64,000 nucleotides of DNA from Bifidobacterium samirii (GTDB taxonomy: Bacteria; Actinomycetota; Actinomycetes; Actinomycetales; Bifidobacteriaceae). Numbering within the stretch: the stretch's first letter is position 1; each line of letters starts with the position of its first letter. The notes under the pieces are model-generated. The model had not been told where the DNA came from and made no database searches. It saw nothing but the letters and a program-made list of their open reading frames with translations. The stretch covers positions 172,989 to 236,988 of the forward strand of contig NZ_QXGK01000002.1 in the NCBI RefSeq assembly GCF_003952945.1. The letters run 5' to 3'. Positions 8,664 to 16,616 of the stretch are shown here, one piece after another. The position numbers and the translations under genes were made by a program.

Positions 8664-8765
8664 GGACACACCCGGAATGGGCGTACAGAACGCGCGATAG
8701 ACGCCAAAACCGGCCCGATTCGGGACATAACCGGCGTTATGTATGACCAATCCGGGAGTGTCGCC
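8664..8765. repeat. Palindromic element copy 3 of 9
   Basis: The left arm GGGACACACCCGGAATGGG starts at 8664 and the right arm ends CCGGGAGTGTCGCC at 8765. Its loop (ACCGGCCCGATTCGGGACAT) matches copy 2. It lies in the 466-bp gap 8534-8999, which also holds a direct repeat GGTCGTCTCGGAAC (about 8799 and 8854) and a hairpin, but no gene. Confidence 0.8.
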
Positions 8766-8911
8766 CGGGAGACGTCGAGTGGAAGCAGGCCGAGCGGGTC
8801 GTCTCGGAACACACCGGGCAAGGCGCTGTGCCCCTTGCCGGCGCTTTTGTCGGTCGTCTCGGAACGCAACCGGGCAAGGCCGATCCCGATGGGACGCCGG
8901 AACACGACGGA

Positions 8912-8943
8912 GGCCGCCGTCCCCGGGGATGGGAACGGCGGCC
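8912..8943 (-). terminator. Probable ilvC terminator hairpin
   Basis: A 9-bp perfect stem GGCCGCCGT / ACGGCGGCC with a 14-base loop, 57 bp past the ilvC stop. No U-run follows, as is usual for GC-rich actinobacteria. Confidence 0.5.
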
Positions 8944-8999
8944 TCATGTCTCAGCCAGTTAGATGGTCACCCGGCCGATCGGTCACGACCGGGGAGGAA

Positions 9000-10055
9000 T
9001 CACTCCTGGACCTGGGCGCGGGCGATCTTGCCGGTGAAGGAGTTGGCCTCGTCGGCGTCCTTCGCGGCCTCGTTGTTCCAAGAGAACATGGCGCGCAGCT
9101 TCGGGCCGACGGTCTCGATGCGGACGTTGGAGTACTCCTCCTGCAGGGCCTTGAACTTCGGGGCGCCGGCGTCCTGGTCGTCGATGAACTCCTTGGCGAA
9201 GGAGCCGTCCTGAATGCGCTTGAGGTGGTACTCCATGCGCTCGCGGCAGTCCTCGGAGATGACGGTGTTGACGTAGTCGCCGTACTGGGCGGTGTCGGAG
9301 CAGGACCAGCGGTCCTTGTTCAGGCCGCCCTCGTTCATGAGGTCGACGATCATCTTCAGCTCGTGGCACACCTCGAAGTAGGCGATCTCCGGCTGGTAGC
9401 CGGCGTCGGTGAGGACCTCGAAGCCCATCTCGACGAGCTTGTTGACGCCGCCGAGCAGCACGTTCTGCTCGCCAAACAGATCGGTCTCGGTCTCCTCCTT
9501 GAAGGTGGTCTTGATGGCGCCGGCGCGCAGGGCGCCGATGGCCTTCGCGTAGGCCAGGGTCAGCGCCCAGCCGTCGCCGCGCGGATCCTGCTCGACGGCG
9601 ACCACGACCGGCACGCCACGGCCGGCGGCGTACTCGCGGCGCACGATGTGGCCCGGGCCCTTCGGGGCGACCATGAAGACCGGGTGGTCCTCGGACGGCT
9701 TGATGTAGCCGTAGTGGATGTTGAAGCCGTGGGCGAACGCGACGGCCGCGCCCGGCTTGATGTTCGGCTCGATGTCGTTCTTCCAGATGTTGCGCTGGTG
9801 CTGGTCGGGGGCCAGGATCATGACGATGTCGGCGTCGGCCGCGGCCTCGGCGACGGACTTGACCTCGAGGCCCTGCTCCTGGGCGAAGGCGACGGACTTG
9901 GAGGTCGGGCGCAGGCCGACGACTACGTCGACGCCGGAGTCGCGCAGGTTCAGCGCGTGGGCGTGGCCCTGGGAGCCGTAGCCGATGATCGCGACCTTCT
10001 TGCCCGCGAGCACCGAAAGATCGCCGTCGTTCTCGTACCAGATCTGTGCAGCCAT
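9000..10055 (-). CDS. ilvC: Ketol-acid reductoisomerase, class I
   Basis: Catalyses the NADPH- and Mg2+-dependent isomeroreduction of acetolactate and acetohydroxybutyrate in valine, leucine and isoleucine synthesis; cytosolic. The Rossmann motif GYGSQG is at residues 25-30, followed by [11 protein letters not shown]. The LRPTSKS loop (48-54) fits NADPH binding. Metal ligands are present: D192 and E196 in TDLFGEQ, E228 and E232 in YFEVCHELK. The length of 351 residues is right for the short class I form. GGAG lies 8 nt before the ATG. It stands alone, without ilvB/ilvN beside it, and has a long leader with two small hairpins. Confidence 0.97.
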   Translation of the reverse strand: MAAQIWYENDGDLSVLAGKKVAIIGYGSQGHAHALNLRDSGVDVVVGLRPTSKSVAFAQEQGLEVKSVAEAAADADIVMILAPDQHQRNIWKNDIEPNIKPGAAVAFAHGFNIHYGYIKPSEDHPVFMVAPKGPGHIVRREYAAGRGVPVVVAVEQDPRGDGWALTLAYAKAIGALRAGAIKTTFKEETETDLFGEQNVLLGGVNKLVEMGFEVLTDAGYQPEIAYFEVCHELKMIVDLMNEGGLNKDRWSCSDTAQYGDYVNTVISEDCRERMEYHLKRIQDGSFAKEFIDDQDAGAPKFKALQEEYSNVRIETVGPKLRAMFSWNNEAAKDADEANSFTGKIARAQVQE

Positions 10056-10072
10056 GTAAGCACTCCTTTAAC

Positions 10073-10220
10073 TTGCGCGCCCTTGCACGAACGGGCGCAC
10101 GGTGTCGTTGTGGTTGCGCGTTCCGCCTCCCCGGCCGGTCCCCCGGTCGATGGCCTCCTGCGCGTTTGGGGTCCGGGCAGCCAAGCCCGGGTGGTCTCAA
10201 GCGTGAGGATTTTGTCCTCA
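10073..10220 (-). promoter_or_regulatory. ilvC 5' region with competing hairpins
   Basis: On the ilvC strand a TGAGGA-CAAAA-TCCTCA hairpin (10204-10220) overlaps an alternative CTCA/TGAG pairing just downstream, and a CCGGGC/GCCCGG hairpin follows (10173-10190). Mutually exclusive stems upstream of a branched-chain amino acid gene suggest attenuation, but no clear branched-chain-rich leader peptide was found. Nothing else is visible in 10056-10377. Confidence 0.3.
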
Positions 10221-10377
10221 AAACTGATGCCCATCCTATGCGCCGGTCCGTTTGGCGCGCGCCCGCCGTCCACAACTCGGACGGGCGTCCACGACCGCCG
10301 CGGATCGGCCGACGGCTGCACCCATTCCGTCATCGGCGCACGGTCGGCCGCGCCCGCCCGGCCAGCCGCATATACGA

Positions 10378-10412
10378 CGGCGGGCCGCGGACTCACGGTC
10401 CGCGGCCCGCCG
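10378..10412 (-). terminator. Strong terminator hairpin downstream of the LCP gene
   Basis: A perfect 15-bp GC-rich stem (10378-10392 with 10398-10412) and a 5-base loop, 20 bp beyond the LCP stop codon. It lacks a U-run. Confidence 0.75.
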
Positions 10413-10432
10413 GGGCGCATGGGGATGCGACG

Positions 10433-11866
10433 TCACGCCATGCCGCACACGTCGATCTCGAGGTAGCGGTTGGCGAGGCCGATGAACTGGCCGGTCACCG
10501 CGTCGCGGATCGCGCCGGTCTCCGGATCGATCGTGCCGCCGGTCTCGGCGTCGATCAGCGTGCCGTCGGCCATCGTGATCACGCCGGTGCGCTCGTTGTA
10601 GGTCGACCCGTCGCCGGTAGCGCCGCCGTCCGTAGACCCGCCGTCGGCGGTCGTGCCGTCGGTCGCGCCGCCATCCGTCGTCGCGCCGTCGCCGGTCGTC
10701 GTACCGTCCGTCGCGCCGCCGTCGGTCGTCGTGTCGGTCGACTGCTCCTCGACCAGCGGCTGATGGTTGCGCAGCTTCTCCCACACGGCCTCCGCGCCGT
10801 CGGCGAGCATGCTGCGGTTCGCGTCGTACGTCCACGGCACGATCGGGATGGTCTGCGAGTACAGGTGCGAGACGTTGAAGTCCTTCATGCTCATCGCCAG
10901 GCCCGCGAGCGTCATCACGTCGGCCAGGCCGGAGCTCATCTGCACGGATTCGAGCGCGGACTTCGCCAGCTGGTAGAGCTGCGCGGTCTGCGTGATCAGG
11001 TTCTTCTGCAACGCGGTCGTGATGAGGCGTTTGATCAGGTACTGCTGGCGCGTGGTGCGCATCGTGTCGGAGCCGTCGGTGCCGGTGCCGTGGCGCATGC
11101 GCGCGTACTGGGTGGCGGTCAGGCCGTCGAGGTGCTGCACGCCCTTGGCGAGGTTGAGGCCGGTGTACGAGTCGACCGTGTCGACCGGGATGCAGATGTC
11201 GACGCCGCCGATCGCGTTGATCATGTTCACCAGGCCGCCGAAGTCGACGACCATGAAGTTCTGGATGTTCATGCCGCTGAGCGAGTTGACCATGCTCATC
11301 GTGCAGCTGGCCGCCGACGCGAGGTCGCCGCCCTGCGCGTACGCGTTCGGGAAGATCGTGTTGAGCATGACGCTGTACTGGGCGGGGATCGTGCCGGTCG
11401 TCGTCTGGCAGGCGGGCACGTCGACGATCAGGTCGCGCGGCAGCGACACCAGATTCGCGCTCTTGCGGTCGGCCGCGAGCTGCAGGATCATCACCGTGTC
11501 GGAGTTGTGCAGGCCGCCTTCAGTCTCGCCGCCGCCGATCGCCGCGTTCGTGTCGCCGTCGCGCGTGTCCTGTCCGATCAGCAGGATGTCGATCGGCTCG
11601 TTCGCGTACGGGTCGACCAGCTGGTTCTCGTCGTCGTCCTTGTCGTCCTGCGCGATGACCTGGATCTTGTTGTCGTCGACGACGCGGCTGATGTCGGCGA
11701 GCGTGGCCGCCGCGAACGTGCCGGAGAACGCGAGCGCCGCGATGACGGCCATGACGATGCCGGAGAGCAGTCGGTGCGAGATCCGGTAGCCGAGTGCGTG
11801 CTGCGGTCCGGTGCGGCGCCATCCGAGATTGGGCTGTTTGCCGCCCTGCGCGTGCCGACTTGCCAT
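10433..11866 (-). CDS. LytR-CpsA-Psr (LCP) family cell-wall glycopolymer transferase
   Basis: LCP enzymes attach polyprenyl-pyrophosphate-linked glycopolymers to peptidoglycan on the outer face of the membrane. A cytoplasmic N-terminus precedes one TM segment at about residues 33-56; the LCP domain follows with ILLIGQDTRDGD (D100, R102, D103) and SLPRD (R144, D145), residues that bind the pyrophosphate and Mg2+. A low-complexity tail of repeated TDGGATDGT units (about residues 375-415) separates the catalytic domain from a C-terminal segment with a T-D-P-E-T-G pattern. AGGAGG sits 7 nt before the ATG. The length of 477 residues is long for the family because of that tail. Confidence 0.93.
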   Translation of the reverse strand: MASRHAQGGKQPNLGWRRTGPQHALGYRISHRLLSGIVMAVIAALAFSGTFAAATLADISRVVDDNKIQVIAQDDKDDDENQLVDPYANEPIDILLIGQDTRDGDTNAAIGGGETEGGLHNSDTVMILQLAADRKSANLVSLPRDLIVDVPACQTTTGTIPAQYSVMLNTIFPNAYAQGGDLASAASCTMSMVNSLSGMNIQNFMVVDFGGLVNMINAIGGVDICIPVDTVDSYTGLNLAKGVQHLDGLTATQYARMRHGTGTDGSDTMRTTRQQYLIKRLITTALQKNLITQTAQLYQLAKSALESVQMSSGLADVMTLAGLAMSMKDFNVSHLYSQTIPIVPWTYDANRSMLADGAEAVWEKLRNHQPLVEEQSTDTTTDGGATDGTTTGDGATTDGGATDGTTADGGSTDGGATGDGSTYNERTGVITMADGTLIDAETGGTIDPETGAIRDAVTGQFIGLANRYLEIDVCGMA

Positions 11867-12299
11867 GAATACGCCTCCTGTCCGTCCTGGTCGCGGACTT
11901 CGCCGTCCGGAAAGACGGCATGCTCCGCCGTTCGTCAGTGTAACAGAGGGCGTTGAGCCGCCCCAAGGTCCGCCCGGAACGCCGGCGTCCTCGTCGCAAC
12001 CGCGGGAGTTTCCCCGTTCTCAGGGTTCTTTCAGCGAAAGTACAGGGCTAGAGTAGATTCCGGCAAGAAAACATACACGGGACGCGGCCATAGTGGTGCG
12101 CCGGGATGCCTCCGCCGTCCGACGGGCCGCCCGCGTGCACCGGCCGCCGTCGGACGCCGTGCGGGCCGGATCGGACGGCGACGTCCCGGCCAACGTATAC
12201 CACCGAACGCGTAGCACCAACGCATAGCATGAGGGCAGCGCCGCCGCACGGCACGCACCGTACGGCCCGAGCCGCCTTGCAGAGAACTGGAGAAGCCGT
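11867..12299. other. Divergent intergenic region
   Basis: This 433-bp gap lies between the divergent LCP and ABC permease genes, so it must hold both promoters. A TTTCAG/TAGAGT-like stretch near 12030-12055 is the only AT-richer patch. No repeat, RNA gene or coding region was recognised. Confidence 0.4.
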
Positions 12300-13742
12300 A
12301 TGTTCGTTCTCAGGAACGCCTGGATTCAGTTGACGCGCCACCACTGGCGCACGCTGTCGAGCGCACTGATCGCACTGATCGTCGCGTTCGGCATGCTGTT
12401 CGGCCTGGCCGTCGGTCAGGCCCGAGACACCGCCGTCTCCAACCGCAGCCTGCTGGGGCCCGATTCGGTCGTGCGCATGAGCGCCGACAAGCTCGCCGAA
12501 CGCGACGGCGCCGACCCGGATTGGACGAAGAACTATCTCACGCTCGACGACTACAACGACTTCTACCGCGTCGTCCTGTCCGACAGCATCACGTTGGGCG
12601 GCCTGAGCGCCTCGGCCTCCGTGCCGGTGCGCCAGACCGACGGCTCCGCCAAGGCCATCGCCGGCAGCGATGACCAGAATGCGGACAAGACCGGCGGCGA
12701 ATTCACGCTCAAGGCGTTCACGTCCGTCGACACGGCGCGCAAGAACGAGCTGGGCCGCTACAAGGTCGTCAAGGGCAAGCATCTGAGCTACTCCGGCTCC
12801 GCCCCCAAGGGCGCGCTCATCTCGCAGGCGCTCGCCGACGAGAACGGTCTCAAGGTCGGCGACGAGATCACCGTCGCCGCCCCGTCCGACAAGTCCAAGA
12901 CCGTCACGTTCGTCGTGCGCGGCATCTACGAGTACGTCGACGACGACGCGCCGGCCGGCTACGGCTCCGACGCCAAGCTCGCCAAGGACAACCGCGACAA
13001 CGCGATCTACGTCGCCTATGCCACGTTCGACGAATCCGGCATGTCCGACTCGTCCGGCAGCGGCTGGTCCATCCCCGACCTGAGCTACGAGTTCGACTTC
13101 TCCTCGATGGACGACTACAAGACCTACAAGAAGGACGTCGCCGAGAAAATCCCCGACGGCTATGAGATGACCTCCCCCGCGATCGAGGACTACGAGCAGG
13201 GCATCGTGCCGATCAAGGCGCTCGCCTCCCGCACCGACGTCGCCACGCCGATCCTGCTCGCGGTCGGCGCGGTCGCGCTGCTCGCGCTCGCCCTGGCCGG
13301 CGTGGCCCGCCGCCGCGGCGAGATCGGCTTCGCGCTCGCCTCGGGCGTCACCCGCGGCCGCATCGGCTGGCAGTTCGCGCTCGAGGGCATGATCCCCGTC
13401 GCCGCCGGCGGCGTGGTCGGCCTGCTCGCCGCCATCGTCGGCGTCAAGCCGCTGGCCGCCGCGTTCGCCCCCGAATACGCGGCCGTGCCCGCCGCGTCGA
13501 TGATCTGGCGTCTCGTGTGGATCCTCGTCGGCACGCTCGTCGTGCTCGCACTCGCCACCGGCCTGCGTCCCGCGTTCGTCTCCCCCGCGTCGCTGTTCGC
13601 CGCACGCGACGGCTGGAACGCCGACGATGACGCGGCCTCCGATGCGGACGCCTCCGCCGAGACCGACGCCGCCGCCGCGGCAGATGACGCCGACGGCGAG
13701 TCCGCCGCTGACCCGACCGACGATGGGGAGGCGCGCGCATGA
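12300..13742 (+). CDS. FtsX/MacB-type ABC permease
   Basis: An integral membrane component of a type VII-like (FtsX/MacB) ABC system. The 480-residue protein has one N-terminal TM (about 19-40), a large extracellular domain (about 41-315), then three C-terminal TM segments (around 322, 370 and 405), the standard topology. The FtsX-type core segment RRGEIGFALASGVTRGRIGW lies between the C-terminal TMs. The last 50 residues are acidic and Asp/Ala-rich. GGAGAA precedes the ATG. Its stop overlaps the next start by 4 bp, indicating translational coupling to the ATPase-like partner. The substrate is unknown; related pairs export peptides or act as mechanotransmitters. Confidence 0.82.
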   Translation: MFVLRNAWIQLTRHHWRTLSSALIALIVAFGMLFGLAVGQARDTAVSNRSLLGPDSVVRMSADKLAERDGADPDWTKNYLTLDDYNDFYRVVLSDSITLGGLSASASVPVRQTDGSAKAIAGSDDQNADKTGGEFTLKAFTSVDTARKNELGRYKVVKGKHLSYSGSAPKGALISQALADENGLKVGDEITVAAPSDKSKTVTFVVRGIYEYVDDDAPAGYGSDAKLAKDNRDNAIYVAYATFDESGMSDSSGSGWSIPDLSYEFDFSSMDDYKTYKKDVAEKIPDGYEMTSPAIEDYEQGIVPIKALASRTDVATPILLAVGAVALLALALAGVARRRGEIGFALASGVTRGRIGWQFALEGMIPVAAGGVVGLLAAIVGVKPLAAAFAPEYAAVPAASMIWRLVWILVGTLVVLALATGLRPAFVSPASLFAARDGWNADDDAASDADASAETDAAAAADDADGESAADPTDDGEARA

Positions 13743-15061
13743 CCCGCGACGACGCCGTCATCGACGGCACGACGACCGACCAGACCGACCCGAGCGCAAA
13801 GGACCAGACCATGAGCGAACCGACCATCGACGACGAGACGACCGACGCGCGCGACGCCGCCACGGACGAGACGACCGACGCTGCCGAGCGCACGACGACG
13901 GACGCGGACGCGACCACCGAAGCCGAAACCGCGGATGAAACCGCCGACGGCGTCGAAGCCGGCGTCGAAGCCGACGAGGCGTTCGACGCGATCAGCATCG
14001 TCTTCGACGACATCGCCGACGCGGGCATCGACTACGACATCGCCGCGGACGACGAGGCCGACGACGGCGCAGCCGTCACGGACGGCGTCGCCGACGACGA
14101 GACGCCGGCAGCCGTTCCGGCGACCGACGACGTCGTCGAAGCCAATGCGGCGCGCGTCAACGAGACGCTCGCCCTCGCGACCGCCACGACGGACGACGAC
14201 GCCGAGACGTCCGACGGAGCCGAAGCCGAACACGACGCGGAACCGGCCGAACCGGCCGAGCAGACAACCGGAACCGACGCCCACTCCCCCGAAGCGGCCA
14301 CATCGACCGCCACGCCCGCCGCCCCCGGCGTCGAACCGACGCTGCGCCTGTCGGCGCGACTCGACGCCGAACTGCGCCAGCGCGGCAACGTCAACGACAT
14401 GCTGCGCGACTATCCGGCGCTGGCGCTCGCGAAGGTCACCGTCGCCGACCACAAGACCGGCCGCAACATCATCGACCGGGTCAGCGCCGAATTCCGCGCC
14501 GGCCACATCCACGCGATCCGCGTGCGCGGCAACGACGAGCGCATCGCGCTGATGAGCGTCGTCACCGGCATGATGCGCCCCACCGACGGCGCGGTCATGA
14601 ACAAGAGCCTCAACGTGCTCGAGATCGAGCCGGGCGAGCTGCTCGCGCATCGCATCGGCGTGATCCCGCAGCGCTACGCGGTGCGCGACGACCTCAACGC
14701 CGAGCAGAACCTGCTGTACGCGATGGACGCGTCCGGACGCACGTTCCTCAAGCCGAAGCCGGTGTACGCGCGCGAGCTGCTGCAGCGCGTCGGCTTCGAC
14801 TCGCAGACGCCCAACGCGCCGCTCGCCAAGCTGCCGGCCGTCGAACGCCGGCTCGTGGCCGTGGCGCGCGCCATCAGCTGCGACGCCGAGGTGATCGTCG
14901 CCGACGAGCCGACCGGCGGACTCGACGCCGACGACGCGGTCGTCGTGCTGCGCGCGCTGATGGCGCTCACCCACGGCGATCCGAAGCGCTGCGTCGTCAT
15001 CGTCACCGCCGACGACGAGGTCGCCGAGATCGCCGAGACGGTCACATATCTGAGCGAGTGA
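13739..15061 (+). CDS. Degenerate ABC ATPase-like subunit with long acidic N-terminal extension
   Basis: Partner of the preceding permease (4-bp overlap). Residues 1 to about 200 are low-complexity and rich in Asp, Glu, Thr and Ala. The rest folds like an ABC ATPase, but the Walker A region reads RGNDERIA (263-270), lacking the P-loop Gly-Lys-Ser/Thr; the signature is KLPAVERR (364-371) in place of LSGGQ; the H-loop His is Ala424 (VTADDE). Walker B and the D-loop are intact: VIVADEPTGGLD (385-396). The pattern looks like a pseudo-ATPase retained as a structural or regulatory subunit, or one that works with an active ATPase elsewhere. The reading frame is intact, so this is not an obvious pseudogene. 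Confidence 0.75.
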   Translation: MTRDDAVIDGTTTDQTDPSAKDQTMSEPTIDDETTDARDAATDETTDAAERTTTDADATTEAETADETADGVEAGVEADEAFDAISIVFDDIADAGIDYDIAADDEADDGAAVTDGVADDETPAAVPATDDVVEANAARVNETLALATATTDDDAETSDGAEAEHDAEPAEPAEQTTGTDAHSPEAATSTATPAAPGVEPTLRLSARLDAELRQRGNVNDMLRDYPALALAKVTVADHKTGRNIIDRVSAEFRAGHIHAIRVRGNDERIALMSVVTGMMRPTDGAVMNKSLNVLEIEPGELLAHRIGVIPQRYAVRDDLNAEQNLLYAMDASGRTFLKPKPVYARELLQRVGFDSQTPNAPLAKLPAVERRLVAVARAISCDAEVIVADEPTGGLDADDAVVVLRALMALTHGDPKRCVVIVTADDEVAEIAETVTYLSE

Positions 15062-15125
15062 CGGCATCGGCGCGGCCGCAGGCCACGGCCGCGCCGGTCC
15101 TCCGCACCGGTTCCGGATATGCATA

Positions 15126-15148
15126 GAGCCCGCCTTCATGGCGGGCTC
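15126..15148 (+). terminator. Intrinsic terminator-like hairpin after the ABC pair
   Basis: A perfect 9-bp stem GAGCCCGCC / GGCGGGCTC with a 5-base loop, 65 bp after the stop codon and followed by TTCGCG. Confidence 0.7.
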
Positions 15149-15203
15149 TTCGCGTATCGGGTAACCGCCGCGGCTCAGGCATCCGATACCGCAGGCGCGA
15201 AGT

Positions 15204-15413
15204 GGTATATGGCACACTGAGGGCAGATTCCGGCATCTGCGAGATGCTATACGGCAAACTGAGGGCAGGTGCGCTCTCCCTACACCTGCCATGCCCCTTA
15301 GACCTTGGCCAAATGTTGCGCCGCATGTGACGGTTGCGGAGAGTACGAGTGCCCTCAGTTTGCCGTATAGCACCGTGCGAAGTCGAGAATCTGCCCTCAG
15401 TATGCGGAATACC
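15204..15413. repeat. Nested inverted repeats sharing ACTGAGGGCA
   Basis: Inner arms 15245-15267 and 15350-15372 are perfect 23-bp inverted repeats. Outer arms 15204-15230 and 15387-15413 pair at about 22 of 27. All four arms contain a related core, GTATA-N-GGCA-N-ACTGAGGGCA, so two direct copies face two inverted copies. A smaller hairpin, GGCAGGTG/CACCTGCC, is inside. The element lies between convergent genes. Confidence 0.75.
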
Positions 15414-15503
15414 GCCGGCACCTGCCGTGCGGAGCCTCGGCCAAGTGCTTATACGGCCGGGAAGGCGCCCGTCACCGGCCGAATCAGCATGAATTTCCGA
15501 TCC

Positions 15504-15684
15504 GAGGGGAAAAATCAGGACCTTGCACGCTTCTTTTCGCGAACTGAGGGGAAGGATTCCTCCGATCCGAAGACCGGATTCCAAGGGTTTCCGGCTCAAA
15601 AGGGGCCAACGGGACCCGAATCTCCGACCGTCCCGTCCCCTCAGATCGCCGAAAGAAGCGTGCAAGGCCCCGTTTTCTCCCCTC
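15504..15684. repeat. Long imperfect inverted repeat, second element in the same gap
   Basis: The arm from 15522 to 15552 (CTTGCACGCTTCTTT to CTGAGGGGA) pairs with 15636-15666 with about three mismatches, and similarity continues outward to GAGGGGA at 15504 and TCCCCTC at 15684. The spacer is about 83 bp and non-coding. With the preceding element and a terminator it fills the 788-bp gap 15062-15849, in which no gene was found. Confidence 0.7.
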
Positions 15685-15849
15685 ACACGGGAAAACACCC
15701 GGCAACCGGCCCTCGGAGAATCCATGCCGCCGCCATGAAGCCCGTTGCGAATCCGGTGTCCATTCGGTTTCCGTCACGCGCGGAATGGATCCGCGCAATC
15801 TTGCACCTCGGACACGGAAGAACCGCCTTTCCCGTGTTGCGGCCGCGGG

Positions 15850-16563
15850 TCAGTCGACCAGGCGCATGTGGTACTGCTCGGCGAGCGCCGGGATGTCGGG
15901 GCGGCCGTAGCGTTCGACCATCTCCAGCCACAGGCGGCGGTTGGATTCGCCGAAGCGGGCGGCCTTGCGCATGTACGCGTCGACGGTGAGGAACTTGGGC
16001 GGCGTGGACTTGCTGTGGTACTTGTCGGCGACCATGACGGTCTCCTGTTCGAGGTTGACCGGCACGTAGTCGTCGGGCGGCAGCGGCAGGCCCTGTTCGA
16101 CGACGGCCTCGCGGGTGAGGCCGACGCCGGTGTGGTTGCGCGCGAACTGGGCGATCGACTCGTCCACGCCGTTCTCGAGCAGGTATTCGTAGCCGAGCAG
16201 ACCGTGCTGGATGTAGCGGTCGCCGTCGAATTTGAGCGGCTCGCCGTCCTCGCCGCCGTGCTTGAGCACGCGGTAGGTGCCGATGTCGTGCAGCAGGCCG
16301 CCGATGAGCACGAGATGCTCGTCGAGCAGTCGCGGCGGCACCTGACCGCCTTCGACGCCGCCGCTGGCGGGCACGGCGGCCGCGCCTTCCGCGGGCAGCG
16401 TGCAGCGGCGCATGAACAGGGCGTTCTGGCGTCGGGCCAGCTGGCAGGCGATGGTCGCGACGATCACGCAGTGCGTGTGGATGAGGTCGTAGGCCGCCTC
16501 GGAGGGGGCGATGGCGCGATGCAGCTCGTCGATCCGGTCGAGCGTGGGGATGGTTCCGGTCAT
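15850..16563 (-). CDS. HD-domain metal-dependent phosphohydrolase
   Basis: A 237-residue cytosolic HD-superfamily protein, probably a phosphohydrolase of unknown substrate. Metal-ligand pattern: H29/H31 in HTHC, H92-D93 in GGLLHDIG, H144 in RNHTGVG and D180 in VADKYHSKS. An alternative ATG three codons upstream (16572) is equally possible; neither has a strong ribosome-binding site. It lies 53 bp downstream of the kup-like gene on the same strand, so co-transcription is likely, although a functional link is unknown. HD proteins that hydrolyse nucleotides, including signalling nucleotides, are an alternative role that sequence alone does not settle. Confidence 0.8.
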   Translation of the reverse strand: MTGTIPTLDRIDELHRAIAPSEAAYDLIHTHCVIVATIACQLARRQNALFMRRCTLPAEGAAAVPASGGVEGGQVPPRLLDEHLVLIGGLLHDIGTYRVLKHGGEDGEPLKFDGDRYIQHGLLGYEYLLENGVDESIAQFARNHTGVGLTREAVVEQGLPLPPDDYVPVNLEQETVMVADKYHSKSTPPKFLTVDAYMRKAARFGESNRRLWLEMVERYGRPDIPALAEQYHMRLVD

Positions 16564-16616
16564 GCCGTCCATTCTAGGAGGCGGACGGGCACGACCGGCC
16601 GGCGGCGACCGGCCGC

